Origin: Solimonas sp.
GTDB lineage: Bacteria > Pseudomonadota > Gammaproteobacteria > Nevskiales > Nevskiaceae
NCBI GenBank assembly: GCA_030149365.1
Contig: JASBRP010000033.1
Span: forward strand, 35,892 to 99,891
Direction of reading: 5' to 3'
DNA: 64,000 nucleotides
The notes below the pieces were generated by a model that saw nothing but the letters and a program-made list of their open reading frames with translations, did no database searches and had not been told where the DNA came from. The position numbers were made by a program, and so were the translations under genes. This document shows positions 47,786 through 56,290 of the stretch, piece by piece (position 1 is the first letter of the stretch; each line of letters starts with the position of its first letter).

Positions 47786-48801
47786 CGCGCTAGCGCGCCG
47801 CGCCTCTGCGCGCGCACTTCCGCCGGCGCCTTGCCATGCCAGCGCTTGAACGCGCGCGTGAAGGCGCTCTGTTCGGAGTAACCGAGCAGGAAGGCCAGGT
47901 CCGTCAGGTCCAGTGCTGGGTCTTCCAGGTAGCGCCCGGCCAGTTCGCGGCGCACCTCGTCCAGTAGCTGGCTGAAGCTGGAGGACTGGTCCTGCAGGCG
48001 CCGCTGCAGGCTGCGCGGTGACACGTTCATGGCGGCCGCGATGCGGTCCAGGCTGGCCTCGCCCTCCGACAGCTTCTGAGCCAGCAGGCGCCGCGCCTGC
48101 CCCACCAGGTCGTCGTCCTGGCGCTGCAGGCTCAGCAGCTGCTTCTCGGCCAGCCGGTCCATCAGCTGGCGCATCGCCGGGTCCGGCTGGATCAGCGGCA
48201 GCTCGTTCCAGGCCAGCGGCACCGCCAGGCGGTAGCAGTCGGCGTCGAACACCAGCGGGCAGCCGAACACGCGCTGCTGTTCCTCCAGCCGTGCCGGCGC
48301 AGGGTAGGGGAACTCGATGCGCAGCGGCGCCAGCGGCTGGCCGGTGATCCAGCGGATGAAGGTCACCAGCGCGGCCAGGTTGAACTCCGCCATGTGGCGG
48401 TAGTAGTGGCTCTGGTCGTCCGGGCGCCAGCTCAGCAGCACTTCCTGGCCGCGCAATTCGATCGGCCGCGCGCCCACGTCCACCACCATGGCCTGGTAGC
48501 GCTGCAGGCAGAGCATGGCTTCGCCCAGCGTGGAGCAGGCCATGCCGACATAGCCCACCACGCCGTAGTGCCCAGGGCGGATCTGCTCGCCCACGTGGAT
48601 GCCGATGTCCTCATCGCCCAGCCGCGTCGCCGCCCGGTTGAAGCAGCCCGCCGCCAGTGGTTCCGCCACCCGGGCATCGCGGTCCGCCAGGTCGATCTGC
48701 GCGCCGTCCAGCACCTCGGCCGCCGCCACGCCGCGCAGGCGCAGGTAGTCGAACAGCGCCTGCAGGTAGCTGACAGCGGCGGTGGAGTGGCTGGAGGTCA
48801 T
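47782..48801 (-). CDS. AraC-family regulator (OruR/ArgR-like)
   Basis: 339 residues: an N-terminal Arabinose_bd-type sensor domain (LGDEDIGIHVGEQIRPGHYGVVGYVGMACSTLGEAM...) and a C-terminal double helix-turn-helix (LDRIAAAMNVSPRSLQRRL, LTDLAFLLGYSEQSAFTRAFKRWHG). Such regulators often control lipid or hydrocarbon catabolism. It is divergent from the lipoprotein esterase gene at 48933, its likely target. Confidence 0.9.
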   Translation of the reverse strand: MTSSHSTAAVSYLQALFDYLRLRGVAAAEVLDGAQIDLADRDARVAEPLAAGCFNRAATRLGDEDIGIHVGEQIRPGHYGVVGYVGMACSTLGEAMLCLQRYQAMVVDVGARPIELRGQEVLLSWRPDDQSHYYRHMAEFNLAALVTFIRWITGQPLAPLRIEFPYPAPARLEEQQRVFGCPLVFDADCYRLAVPLAWNELPLIQPDPAMRQLMDRLAEKQLLSLQRQDDDLVGQARRLLAQKLSEGEASLDRIAAAMNVSPRSLQRRLQDQSSSFSQLLDEVRRELAGRYLEDPALDLTDLAFLLGYSEQSAFTRAFKRWHGKAPAEVRAQRRGALAR

Positions 48802-48932
48802 GGGGGCGCATGTTAGCCGAGCATCGGGTGCTTGCCGCTGCCCCCGTTCTGTCCAACACTAGGGCCACCGGGCCCGGTAGAGGCCCCAGAACCACAACAG
48901 GCCGCGGACCCACGCGGCGACGAGGAGAGAGC

Positions 48933-51047
48933 ATGCGCCCATACGCCCCCGCGCTGCTGGCGGCCGCCTTCCTGGCGGGTTGTCACAGCAGCAGTTCCGT
49001 CACCGCCACCGATGGCGCCGGTAGCAGCAGCCGGTCCTGTGAGCGCAGCTCCTGGGTTGCCGGCACCACCGAGCTCTGCAGCGGCAAGCTGATCTACCGC
49101 GATTACGTCTACGACGACTACGGCGCCGACGCCGGCATCGTCTCGCTGTCGCCGGCCGTGCTCAACGCGCTGACCCGCGCCGGCGCCAGCGGCAATCCGC
49201 TGGCCACCACGCCGGGCCTGCTGTCTCCCACGGCCGGCGACGTGCGCTACCCCGCGGGCCTGGACAACACCGCGGACCTGGTTTCGCTGACGCTCTCGAT
49301 CCAGGGCAACGAGCTGGTGGCGGACTTCGAGCTCAACACGCTCTACCACGCCGACGACGCCATCGCCGCGCTGGCCATCGACACCGACAACAACCCGGAC
49401 ACTGGTGGCGGAAGCTGGGAAGGGCTGGGCATCCAGAGTCGCGGTTGGGAGGTGTTGGCGAAATTCGCCGAGGGCAACCCGGACAGCAATCGCATCGTCG
49501 GTCGCCTGCCGCTGCCGGCGGGCGGCAGCTGGCGCGTGCAGGCCGTGGTGGCACAGAAGAACGGCAAGGTCATGAACGTGGCCTTCCGCGGTCCGCACGA
49601 GGAAGCCAAGGCCGACGGCCTGGCCAACCAGGTCCTGCCGGCCAGCGGCAACTGGTGGGAGGATCGCCAGTCTGTGGCGTTGCGCCTGGGCGACATCTCG
49701 GAGTTTGGTGAGGTGGTAAGCGTGGCCGACCTGCGTGGCGGCGTCACCCGCGCCGCGCCGGCGGTCACCGGCTTCCAGCAGCGCGTCTATACCTCGCAGT
49801 ACACCCTGCCGCCGGGCGAGGGCGTGGACATTGTCGGCGTGCCGGGTGTGCATGGCGCCACGCAACTGCCCTGCGAGCAACGCTTCAACTTCCTGGGCAA
49901 GTACCAGCCCTACGGCGTCTACATCCCCACCAAGCCCGGCCCCCATGCGGCGCAGTTGCTGATGCACGGCTGCGAGGCCAACCACGGCAGCCAGATCAAC
50001 CAGGCCAACTTCCAGCAGCGTTTCGGCGAGGAACCCAACCGCATCATCATCGCCCCGCTGGGCCGCGGCCCGCATGGCTTCTACAGCGGCATCTCCGAGC
50101 GCGACGTGCTCGACACGCTGGCCGACGTGCGCGCGAACTACCCGGTGGACGACGAGCAGCTGCTGGTCAGCGGTTATTCCATGGGTGGCTTCGGCACGCT
50201 GCGCTTCGCCGCGCTGTACCCGGACCTGTTCGCCGGTGCGGTCAACTGGGTCGGCTTCACCGGTGACCTGCTCAACCTGCCGATCCCCGGCAACCCACTG
50301 CCGCCGCTGGTGACGGCGCTGGCCACGACCCTGGGCGCGTCGATCCCGCCGCTGTCCTCCGGCGGCGCGGTAGGCGGCGACGTCAACATCATCGACTACA
50401 TCGGCAACCTGCGGCACATCCCCATCGCCAGCCTCTACTCCGGCGCCGATGAACTGGTGCACGTGACCTCGTCCCTGGCCATGGGCGTGCGCATGGGGCA
50501 GGAGGAGATTCCCTACCGGTTCTTCCTGCACCCGGTGGCCGAGCACCTGAGCTACCTGATCTTCGACGACTGGCGCAAGGAAGCGGCCTATGTCGCCGGC
50601 CTCAAGCGCGTGAAGAATCCGGCGCGCGTCACCTACAAGACCGACGCCAGCCTCGACGCGCCCGAGTACGCGATCAAGCACGACCGCGCCTACTGGGTTT
50701 CGCAGATCGTCGCCGAGGCCGAAGGGCCGAGCACGGTGGACCTCACCAGCCTGGGCTGCGGCATCGCGCAGCCGACGTACGAAACGGGCGTGGACGCCGG
50801 CATCGATCCGGTGCCCTGGGCCGGCACCCGGCGAGAACAGCTCGATAATCCCACGGCACCCACGGCCGCAGGCAAGCTCAGCGGCACGCTGGCCAACGTG
50901 CGCTCGCTGCGCATCGACGCCGCCGGCAGCTGCCTGGGCGGCAAGGCCGTGCAGTACGAGATCACCACGGACGTACCGGCCACGCTGACGCTGAGCGACG
51001 GCCGCAGCCGGACGCTGGTCGCCGGCAGCAACAGCGGCACATTCTGA
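48933..51047 (+). CDS. Lipoprotein alpha/beta-hydrolase (esterase/lipase-like)
   Basis: 704 residues. Lipobox FLAGC (Cys 17) and Ser/Thr-rich linker predict an outer-envelope lipoprotein. A beta-rich N-terminal region (residues about 50-300) with repeated acidic 'DTDNNPDTGGGSW' precedes an alpha/beta hydrolase domain with nucleophile elbow GYSMGG, acid in SLYSGADELVH and His in HPVAEHLSY. Start ATG 48933 has GAGGAGAGAG upstream. The wax-ester synthase gene begins 21 nt later, so an acyl-ester substrate is likely. Confidence 0.75.
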   Translation: MRPYAPALLAAAFLAGCHSSSSVTATDGAGSSSRSCERSSWVAGTTELCSGKLIYRDYVYDDYGADAGIVSLSPAVLNALTRAGASGNPLATTPGLLSPTAGDVRYPAGLDNTADLVSLTLSIQGNELVADFELNTLYHADDAIAALAIDTDNNPDTGGGSWEGLGIQSRGWEVLAKFAEGNPDSNRIVGRLPLPAGGSWRVQAVVAQKNGKVMNVAFRGPHEEAKADGLANQVLPASGNWWEDRQSVALRLGDISEFGEVVSVADLRGGVTRAAPAVTGFQQRVYTSQYTLPPGEGVDIVGVPGVHGATQLPCEQRFNFLGKYQPYGVYIPTKPGPHAAQLLMHGCEANHGSQINQANFQQRFGEEPNRIIIAPLGRGPHGFYSGISERDVLDTLADVRANYPVDDEQLLVSGYSMGGFGTLRFAALYPDLFAGAVNWVGFTGDLLNLPIPGNPLPPLVTALATTLGASIPPLSSGGAVGGDVNIIDYIGNLRHIPIASLYSGADELVHVTSSLAMGVRMGQEEIPYRFFLHPVAEHLSYLIFDDWRKEAAYVAGLKRVKNPARVTYKTDASLDAPEYAIKHDRAYWVSQIVAEAEGPSTVDLTSLGCGIAQPTYETGVDAGIDPVPWAGTRREQLDNPTAPTAAGKLSGTLANVRSLRIDAAGSCLGGKAVQYEITTDVPATLTLSDGRSRTLVAGSNSGTF

Positions 51048-51067
51048 ACAAGGGAGAGAGCAGAGCC

Positions 51068-52423
51068 ATGAAGCCCCTGAGCCCGCAAGACCAGATGTTC
51101 CTGCTGCTGGAGCGGCGCAACCAGCCGATGCATGTCGGCGGCCTGCAGCTGGCGCGCCCGCCCAAGGACGCCGGTCCCGATTACACCCAGAAGCTGGCCG
51201 AGTCCATCCGCAGCCACGTCACCGCCCACCCGCCGTTCAACCTGCGCCTGGAGCGCAAGCTCGGCGCGCCGTTCTGGGTGGAGGACGAGGAGTTCGACAT
51301 CGAGGCGCATTTCCGCCATCTGTCGCTGCCGTCGCCGGGCCGCATCCGCGAGCTGCTGGCGCTGGTCTCGCAGCTGCACAGCTCGCACCTGGACCGCGCC
51401 AAGCCGCTGTGGGAGTTCTACCTGATCGACGGCCTGGAAGACGGCCGCATCGCCATCTACTCCAAGATCCACCACGCCCTGGTCGATGGTATCGCCGCCA
51501 TGCGCATGATGATCCGTGGCACCAGCGACTCGCCGAACGCCGTCACGATCCCGATCTGGGCCATGCCGCCGCGCAAGCGCGAGGTGGACGAGGACCGTAG
51601 CGGCGGCGGCTTCTGGTCCGGCGTCGGCGAGGCGGGCCAGATCCTGGCCGCACAGGCCAAAACCCTGCCCACGGTGACGCGCGAGCTGTACCGTTCCATC
51701 CGCGCCGCGCGCAGCAATCCGGACTACGTCTCGGTATTCCAGGCGCCCAAATCCATCCTCAACCAGCGCATCACCGGCTCGCGCCGTTTCGCCGCGCAGA
51801 GCTGGTCGCTGGAGCGCATCCGCGCCGCCGGCAAGCGCCACGACGCCACGCTCAACGACATGGTGCTGGCCATGTGCGGTTCCGCGCTGCGCCGCTACCT
51901 GATCGAGCTGGGCGAGCTGCCGGACAAGCCGCTGACCTCGATGGTGCCCATGTCCCTGCGCCGCGACGACAGCGACTCCGGCAACCAGGTCGCCATGATC
52001 CTGGCCAACCTGTACACCACCATCGACGACCCGGTGGAGCGCCTGCAGGCCATTCAGCGCTCCGTGCAGACCTCCAAGGACCGCTTCGGCAAGATGTCGC
52101 AGGCCGAGATTGTCAACTACATGGCGGCGACCATGGCGCCGTTCTCGCTGAACTACGCCACCGGCGCCGCGCCGCGCTGGCAGGCCTTCAACGTCACCAT
52201 CTCCAACGTGCCGGGCCCCAAGGAAAAGCGCTACTGGAACGGCGCCGAGCTGGAGGGCATGTATCCCGTATCCATCGTGATCGACGGCCAGGCGCTGAAC
52301 ATCACGCTCAACAGCTACGCCGACAAGCTGGAGTTCGGCCTCATCGCCTGCCGCCGCCGGCTGCCGCACATGCAGCGGCTACTGGATTATCTCGAGCAGG
52401 GGCTGGCTGAGCTGGAGGAGTAA
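51068..52423 (+). CDS. Wax ester synthase/acyl-CoA:diacylglycerol acyltransferase (WS/DGAT)
   Basis: 451 residues. The catalytic HHALVDG (family HHxxxDG), N-terminal SPQDQMFLLLERRNQPMHVGGLQL, 'LWEFYLIDGLEDGRIAIYSKIHHALVDG', NDMVLAMCGSALRRYL and NVPGP are hallmarks. It makes wax esters or triacylglycerol from acyl-CoA as storage lipid in the inner membrane. Second gene after the lipoprotein hydrolase, 21 nt apart with AGGGAGAG, so likely one operon. Confidence 0.93.
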   Translation: MKPLSPQDQMFLLLERRNQPMHVGGLQLARPPKDAGPDYTQKLAESIRSHVTAHPPFNLRLERKLGAPFWVEDEEFDIEAHFRHLSLPSPGRIRELLALVSQLHSSHLDRAKPLWEFYLIDGLEDGRIAIYSKIHHALVDGIAAMRMMIRGTSDSPNAVTIPIWAMPPRKREVDEDRSGGGFWSGVGEAGQILAAQAKTLPTVTRELYRSIRAARSNPDYVSVFQAPKSILNQRITGSRRFAAQSWSLERIRAAGKRHDATLNDMVLAMCGSALRRYLIELGELPDKPLTSMVPMSLRRDDSDSGNQVAMILANLYTTIDDPVERLQAIQRSVQTSKDRFGKMSQAEIVNYMAATMAPFSLNYATGAAPRWQAFNVTISNVPGPKEKRYWNGAELEGMYPVSIVIDGQALNITLNSYADKLEFGLIACRRRLPHMQRLLDYLEQGLAELEE

Positions 52424-52447
52424 CTCAAGCCTGCGAGGCCCGCTGGA

Positions 52448-52487
52448 GTTGCCGTTCGCCCTGAGCCTGTCGAAGGGGGGCGGCAAC
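52448..52487. repeat. Dispersed TTCGCCCTGAGCCTGTCGAA-type repeat
   Basis: GTTGCCG (52448-52454) and CGGCAAC (52481-52487) pair around the sequence TTCGCCCTGAGCCTGTCGAA (52455-52474), a motif common as an interspersed repeat in high-GC proteobacteria. It follows the wax-ester synthase gene, as a terminator-like element. Confidence 0.55.
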
Positions 52488-52651
52488 CGGGTAGCTGCTG
52501 ATGAGGCCGTGCTTCCCCTGGGGCTATGGCATGTTTCCTGCTGTTTTCTTCACGCGGCCCACGGGCCGTGCGCAACGCCGCGCGGGAGCCGATCCTGCGC
52601 GAGCGTCCGGCCTCCCTGCGGCTTTCTCAACAAAGACAGGGAGTTCGTGAC

Positions 52652-52942
52652 ATGAACCGGTTGGCCTTCAGCAGCGCAGCGGCAACATTGCTCTTCTCCA
52701 CCCAGCTCCTGGCCGGTGTCGGCACGCTGCCCGGTGCCTCGCTCGACGCACCAGGATCGGCCACGGTCGGCGCCCCGGCAGTGGGCGCGCCGCTGAAGGA
52801 CATCTGGACCGACAGCAACGGCGACGGTCAGGTGCAGAAGGCCGAGGTCAAGCCGGATTCACAGCTCTACAAGCGCTTTGCCACGCGCGACAAGAACGGC
52901 GATGGCGTGCTGAGCGGCGACGAGTACTACCTGCCGAAGTAG
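52652..52942 (+). CDS. Secreted small EF-hand protein
   Basis: 96 residues with a signal peptide (MNRLAFSSAAATLLFSTQLLA-G) and two EF-hand loops, DSNGDGQVQKAE and DKNGDGVLSGDE, near the C-terminus. It would bind Ca2+ in the periplasm or outside. Start ATG 52652 follows GGGAG. Ends DEYYLPK. Convergent with the CreA-family gene. Confidence 0.8.
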   Translation: MNRLAFSSAAATLLFSTQLLAGVGTLPGASLDAPGSATVGAPAVGAPLKDIWTDSNGDGQVQKAEVKPDSQLYKRFATRDKNGDGVLSGDEYYLPK

Positions 52943-52961
52943 CGGCAGGCGAGTGACACGG

Positions 52962-53417
52962 CTACCTGTCGCCCCAGGGCCGCACCGCCACCGTCGACAC
53001 GCTGTTGTTCGGCGCGCCGTCGATCAGCTTGCGGCTGATGGCCAGGTACACCAGCGTGTTGTGCTTGGCATCCCAGAGCCGGGTCACTCGCGTTTCCTTG
53101 AACAGGATCGAGGTGTCCTCGGTGAACACGGTCTCCTGCTCCGGCAGCTTGGGTGGGATCGTGATCGGGCCGGTCTGCTCGCAGGACAGCGAGAACTGCG
53201 CCGGGTCCTGCGCCAGGCCCAGAGAGCCGGAGACGCCGCCGGTCTTGGCCTGGCTGACATGGCAGGTCACGCCCGTAACCTTGGGATCGGCGAAGGCCTC
53301 GACGCAGACCTTGTGGTTGGCGCCGATCAGCTTCCAGGAGGTGGTCACGCAGCCGACGGTGTCGGCCTGGGCTGGCAGCACGACCAGCATCGTCAGGATC
53401 AGCGCGATCAGTCTCAT
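52962..53417 (-). CDS. creA: CreA family periplasmic protein
   Basis: 151 residues with signal peptide (MRLIALILTMLVVLPAQA-D). CreA family blocks VGCVTTSWKLIGANHKVCVEAFADPKVTGVTCHVSQAKTGG, 'EDTSILFKETRVTRLWDAKHNTLVYLAISRKLIDGAPNNSVSTV' are conserved, including the Cys pairs. Function of CreA is still poorly defined. Downstream of a lipoprotein gene by 3 nt on the same strand. Confidence 0.93.
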   Translation of the reverse strand: MRLIALILTMLVVLPAQADTVGCVTTSWKLIGANHKVCVEAFADPKVTGVTCHVSQAKTGGVSGSLGLAQDPAQFSLSCEQTGPITIPPKLPEQETVFTEDTSILFKETRVTRLWDAKHNTLVYLAISRKLIDGAPNNSVSTVAVRPWGDR

Positions 53418-53420
53418 GGT

Positions 53421-54071
53421 CTACTCCACCTTGCCTTGCTGGGTGCTGTTCCACCAGGCCTTCCAGTCCTCGGGCACCAGGCAGGTCTGGAAGACGAATT
53501 GCCGCAGGTCGTAGTGATCATCCTCGTTCTGGATGCGATACACCATCGGTGTGAGTTGATCGACCAGCGCGTGGGGATACACGGCCTGCGAGGTGCCTTG
53601 CAGGTAGTTCTTGAGGCCCTGGTTGGCTTGCTCCGGCGTCTTGCCGCGCGTGCGGTCGGCGTTCAGGAAGAACACCAGGTCGGTACGTGCCAGGCACAAC
53701 GCGGCGTTGGGATTGCGCACCTGGGTCAAGCCTTCGCGCTCCACGCAGCGGTAGAACTGCGCCGCGCCGAACTTGGCATGCTCCTTCAAGCCCTCTTCGC
53801 GAGCCTGGCGGAAGATCTCGTTGATGAGCGCGGTCATCGAGGCATCGCCCTTGGCGTTGGCCAGCATGTCCTGCTGGCTCTGGTCGAACAGCAGCGCCTG
53901 GCGGCCGGCGTCGTGTGCGACGAGACCCTCTGCCTCGCAGAGCAGGAAGACCGGATCGCGGACCAGGAAGATGGGGGACGAGGCCGTGGGAGCAGGGGCC
54001 TTGGGGGCAGGGGGACTGCTGGCGCAGCCGGCCAGGCACAGGACGAGGAAGGCACTGAAGAAGATTTTCAC
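53421..54071 (-). CDS. Lipoprotein of unknown function
   Basis: 216 residues. Lipobox CLAGC (Cys 16) and a Pro/Ala linker (SSPPAPKAPAPTASSP) lead to a soluble alpha-helical domain with two widely spaced Cys pairs candidates (FLLCEAEG, CVEREG, ALCLART, QTCLVPED). I do not recognise a family. It precedes creA by 3 nt in the same direction and is probably co-transcribed. Confidence 0.6.
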   Translation of the reverse strand: MKIFFSAFLVLCLAGCASSPPAPKAPAPTASSPIFLVRDPVFLLCEAEGLVAHDAGRQALLFDQSQQDMLANAKGDASMTALINEIFRQAREEGLKEHAKFGAAQFYRCVEREGLTQVRNPNAALCLARTDLVFFLNADRTRGKTPEQANQGLKNYLQGTSQAVYPHALVDQLTPMVYRIQNEDDHYDLRQFVFQTCLVPEDWKAWWNSTQQGKVE

Positions 54072-54110
54072 CGCGGAATTCTCCCGGCGCCGGCAGGGCC
54101 TGCGCGTTGG

Positions 54111-54147
54111 TTTTTATTTAAGTTAATGATTTTTAATATATAATTTC
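54111..54147. other. AT-rich island in the promoter region of divergent genes
   Basis: About 37 bp at 54111-54147 are nearly all A/T (TTTTTATTTAAGTTAATGAT, then TTTTAATATATAATTTC), between the divergent lipoprotein (start 54071) and hydroxylase-like (start 54251) genes. Likely promoter or UP-element sequence for one or both. Compare with 8019-8051 and 36678-36719. Confidence 0.5.
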
Positions 54148-54250
54148 TGGCGCCCGCTGTCATGCTCCGCGGCGCCCAAGGTCAAGCGGCCTTGCTCCGT
54201 ACGCCGCCACAATGCTCCCATCAGAACAGCGGTTGCGAGGAGAGCGGGCG

Positions 54251-55159
54251 ATGATGGAATGGATGCAGAGCGTCGAGGCCGTGATCGGTGCCGACCAGGA
54301 CTGGAAGCAATTGTTGCTGGGCGTGATGACGCCGGTGTTCCTGATCGTCTTCGCCATCGAATGGCAGATCATGCGCGGTCGTGGCAAGCGCGACCAGTTC
54401 CAGTTCAAGGACATCGTCGCCAACCTGGGCCTGGGCGGCAGCTACTCGCTGTTCGAGCTGGTGGCCCATGCGCTGATCACCGGCGTGGCCTCCATGTGGT
54501 TCTGGGAGCACCGCTTCTTCACCATTCCGGTCAACGCCTGGACCCTGCCACTGATGCTGCTGGGCGTGGAGTTCTGCTACTACTGGTTCCACCGCACCAG
54601 CCACCGCGTGCGCTGGTTCTGGAGCGCCCACGTGGTGCACCACAGCGGCCAGCACATGAACCTGACCACGGCCATGCGCCAGAGCCTGCTGTATTCCATC
54701 ACCGGCTGGTGGCTGTTCTTCATGCCGCTGGTGCTGCTGGGCGTGCACCCGGCGGTGGTGTTCCTGCTGTATGGCGTGGACCTGGCCTATCAGTACTTCG
54801 TGCACACCGAGAGCGTCGGCAAGCTGCACCGCTGGATGGAATACGTGTTCGTCACGCCGTCGAGCCACCGCGTGCACCATGGCCGCAACCCGCAGTACAT
54901 CGACAAGAACTTCGGCGGCATCCTGTGCATCTTCGACCGCTGGTTCGGCACCTACGAGCCGGAGGTGGAGAAGGTGGAGTACGGCATCCCCAAGCAGATC
55001 CACTCCTACAACATCATCACGCTCAACTTCCACGAGTTCACCGGAATGTGGAAGGACGTGTTCCGTCCGGGCCCGCTGGCCCAGCGCATCAAGCACCTCT
55101 GGGCGCCGCCCGAGTGGGTGCGCGAGAATGACGTGGAAACGAAAAAGGTGATTGCTTGA
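54251..55159 (+). CDS. Sterol desaturase / fatty acid hydroxylase superfamily membrane protein
   Basis: 302 residues, several membrane helices, and His boxes HRTSH, HVVHH and HRVHH that hold the di-iron centre. Members hydroxylate or desaturate membrane lipids. The ATG at 54251 (MMEWMQS) follows GAGGAGAG. An upstream ATG at 54212 lies in the leader. The stop overlaps the TTG start of the DUF2804 gene, so the pair is translationally coupled. Confidence 0.9.
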   Translation: MMEWMQSVEAVIGADQDWKQLLLGVMTPVFLIVFAIEWQIMRGRGKRDQFQFKDIVANLGLGGSYSLFELVAHALITGVASMWFWEHRFFTIPVNAWTLPLMLLGVEFCYYWFHRTSHRVRWFWSAHVVHHSGQHMNLTTAMRQSLLYSITGWWLFFMPLVLLGVHPAVVFLLYGVDLAYQYFVHTESVGKLHRWMEYVFVTPSSHRVHHGRNPQYIDKNFGGILCIFDRWFGTYEPEVEKVEYGIPKQIHSYNIITLNFHEFTGMWKDVFRPGPLAQRIKHLWAPPEWVRENDVETKKVIA

Positions 55160-56160
55160 GCTTCGATACCCGCCCCGACGGCCTGCCGGCCGCCCCCAAG
55201 GCCCTGGATGCGGGCAACGGCCGCGTTGCCGACTACGGCCGCTACGAGGGCCGCATCGCCGACATGTCCACCGCCGCCTGGGACGGCAGCCGCGGCCTGT
55301 TCTCGCCGCGCCGCCTGCAGCGCAAGGGCTGGATGTACTTTGGCGCCTTCACGCCGCGCTACATGGTGGGCTACGCCGTGGCGGACGCCGGGCTGGTGGC
55401 CACCGCCTTCGTCTATGTCTACGACCGCGAGACCAGGAAGCTGACCGAGCACAAGGCCACCGTGCCCTTCGGCTTCGCCAGGGACTTCGCGCCCTCGCCG
55501 GATGCGACCTGGGAGCTGAAGAACGGCACACGCCGCTGGCAGGCGCTGCCCGCCGGCGGTGGCTGGGACGTGCGCTTCCAGGCGCCGGGGCTGAAGCTGG
55601 AAATGCGCTTTCGCGACGCCGGCCAGGGGATGACCGCCATCGCCTCATCCCCTGGCCGGCCCTTCCACCACACCTGGAAGCTCTGCGCGATGCCGGTGCG
55701 CCTGGCGATGGAACTCGACGGCCGTCGCATCGAGGAGACCGCCAGCGGTACGCTGGACTTCACGCTGGGCTACCCGCCGCGCCGCACCGACTGGAACTGG
55801 GCGAGCCTGGACGGCACTACCTCCGACGGCCAGCGCATCGGCGTGAACCTGGTGGCGCATTTCATGAACGGTCACGAGAACGCCATGTGGCTGGGCGACC
55901 GCCTGCTGCCACTGGCGCAGGCCGTGTTCCAGTACGACCCGGCGCAGTTGCTGCAGCCCTGGCGCGTACACACCGCCGACGGCGTGCTGGACGTGACCTT
56001 CAACCCTGAAGGCGAGCGACGCGAAGACATCTCGGTGGGCCTGCTGAGCAGCCGCTTCACGCAGCCTTTCGGGCGTTTCAGCGGCACGCTGAAGACGGCG
56101 CAGGGCGTGAAGAAGATCGAAGGGCTGGGCGTGGTGGAGCAGCATCACGCGAAGTGGTGA
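55156..56160 (+). CDS. DUF2804 family protein
   Basis: 334 residues from TTG 55156, overlapping the hydroxylase-like stop (TTGA). Beta-rich protein without signal, with DUF2804 features (FDTRPDGLPAAPKAL, GWMYFGAFTPRYMVGYAVADAG, 'HTWKLCAMPVRLAMEL', FTLGYPPRRTDWNWASLDG, FMNGHENAMWLGDRLLPL). Function unknown. Coupled expression with a membrane lipid hydroxylase suggests a lipid-modifying or lipid-binding partner. Confidence 0.82.
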   Translation: MSFDTRPDGLPAAPKALDAGNGRVADYGRYEGRIADMSTAAWDGSRGLFSPRRLQRKGWMYFGAFTPRYMVGYAVADAGLVATAFVYVYDRETRKLTEHKATVPFGFARDFAPSPDATWELKNGTRRWQALPAGGGWDVRFQAPGLKLEMRFRDAGQGMTAIASSPGRPFHHTWKLCAMPVRLAMELDGRRIEETASGTLDFTLGYPPRRTDWNWASLDGTTSDGQRIGVNLVAHFMNGHENAMWLGDRLLPLAQAVFQYDPAQLLQPWRVHTADGVLDVTFNPEGERREDISVGLLSSRFTQPFGRFSGTLKTAQGVKKIEGLGVVEQHHAKW

Positions 56161-56275
56161 TTCGCCGCATGGTCTGGCAATGCCTAAATGGCATTGCCAG
56201 CGGCGAATCTGACCGGCCAGGGATGGCCGGTCGGGGGCTCAATGGGCGAGCCGCTGTCTCGCCACGGATGGCGCC
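56161..56275. repeat. Hairpin and CCATGGATGGC-type repeat, copy 2
   Basis: A bipartite hairpin (TTCGCCG 56161-56167 with CGGCGAA 56201-56207, inner CTGGCAATGCC with GGCATTGCCAG) is followed by GACCGGCCA-GGGA-TGGCCGGTC (56211-56232) and TCTCGCCACGGATGGC (56257-56272). Elements and order resemble the copy at 2509-2568. Confidence 0.6.
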
Positions 56276-56290
56276 ACTGCTATTACATCT

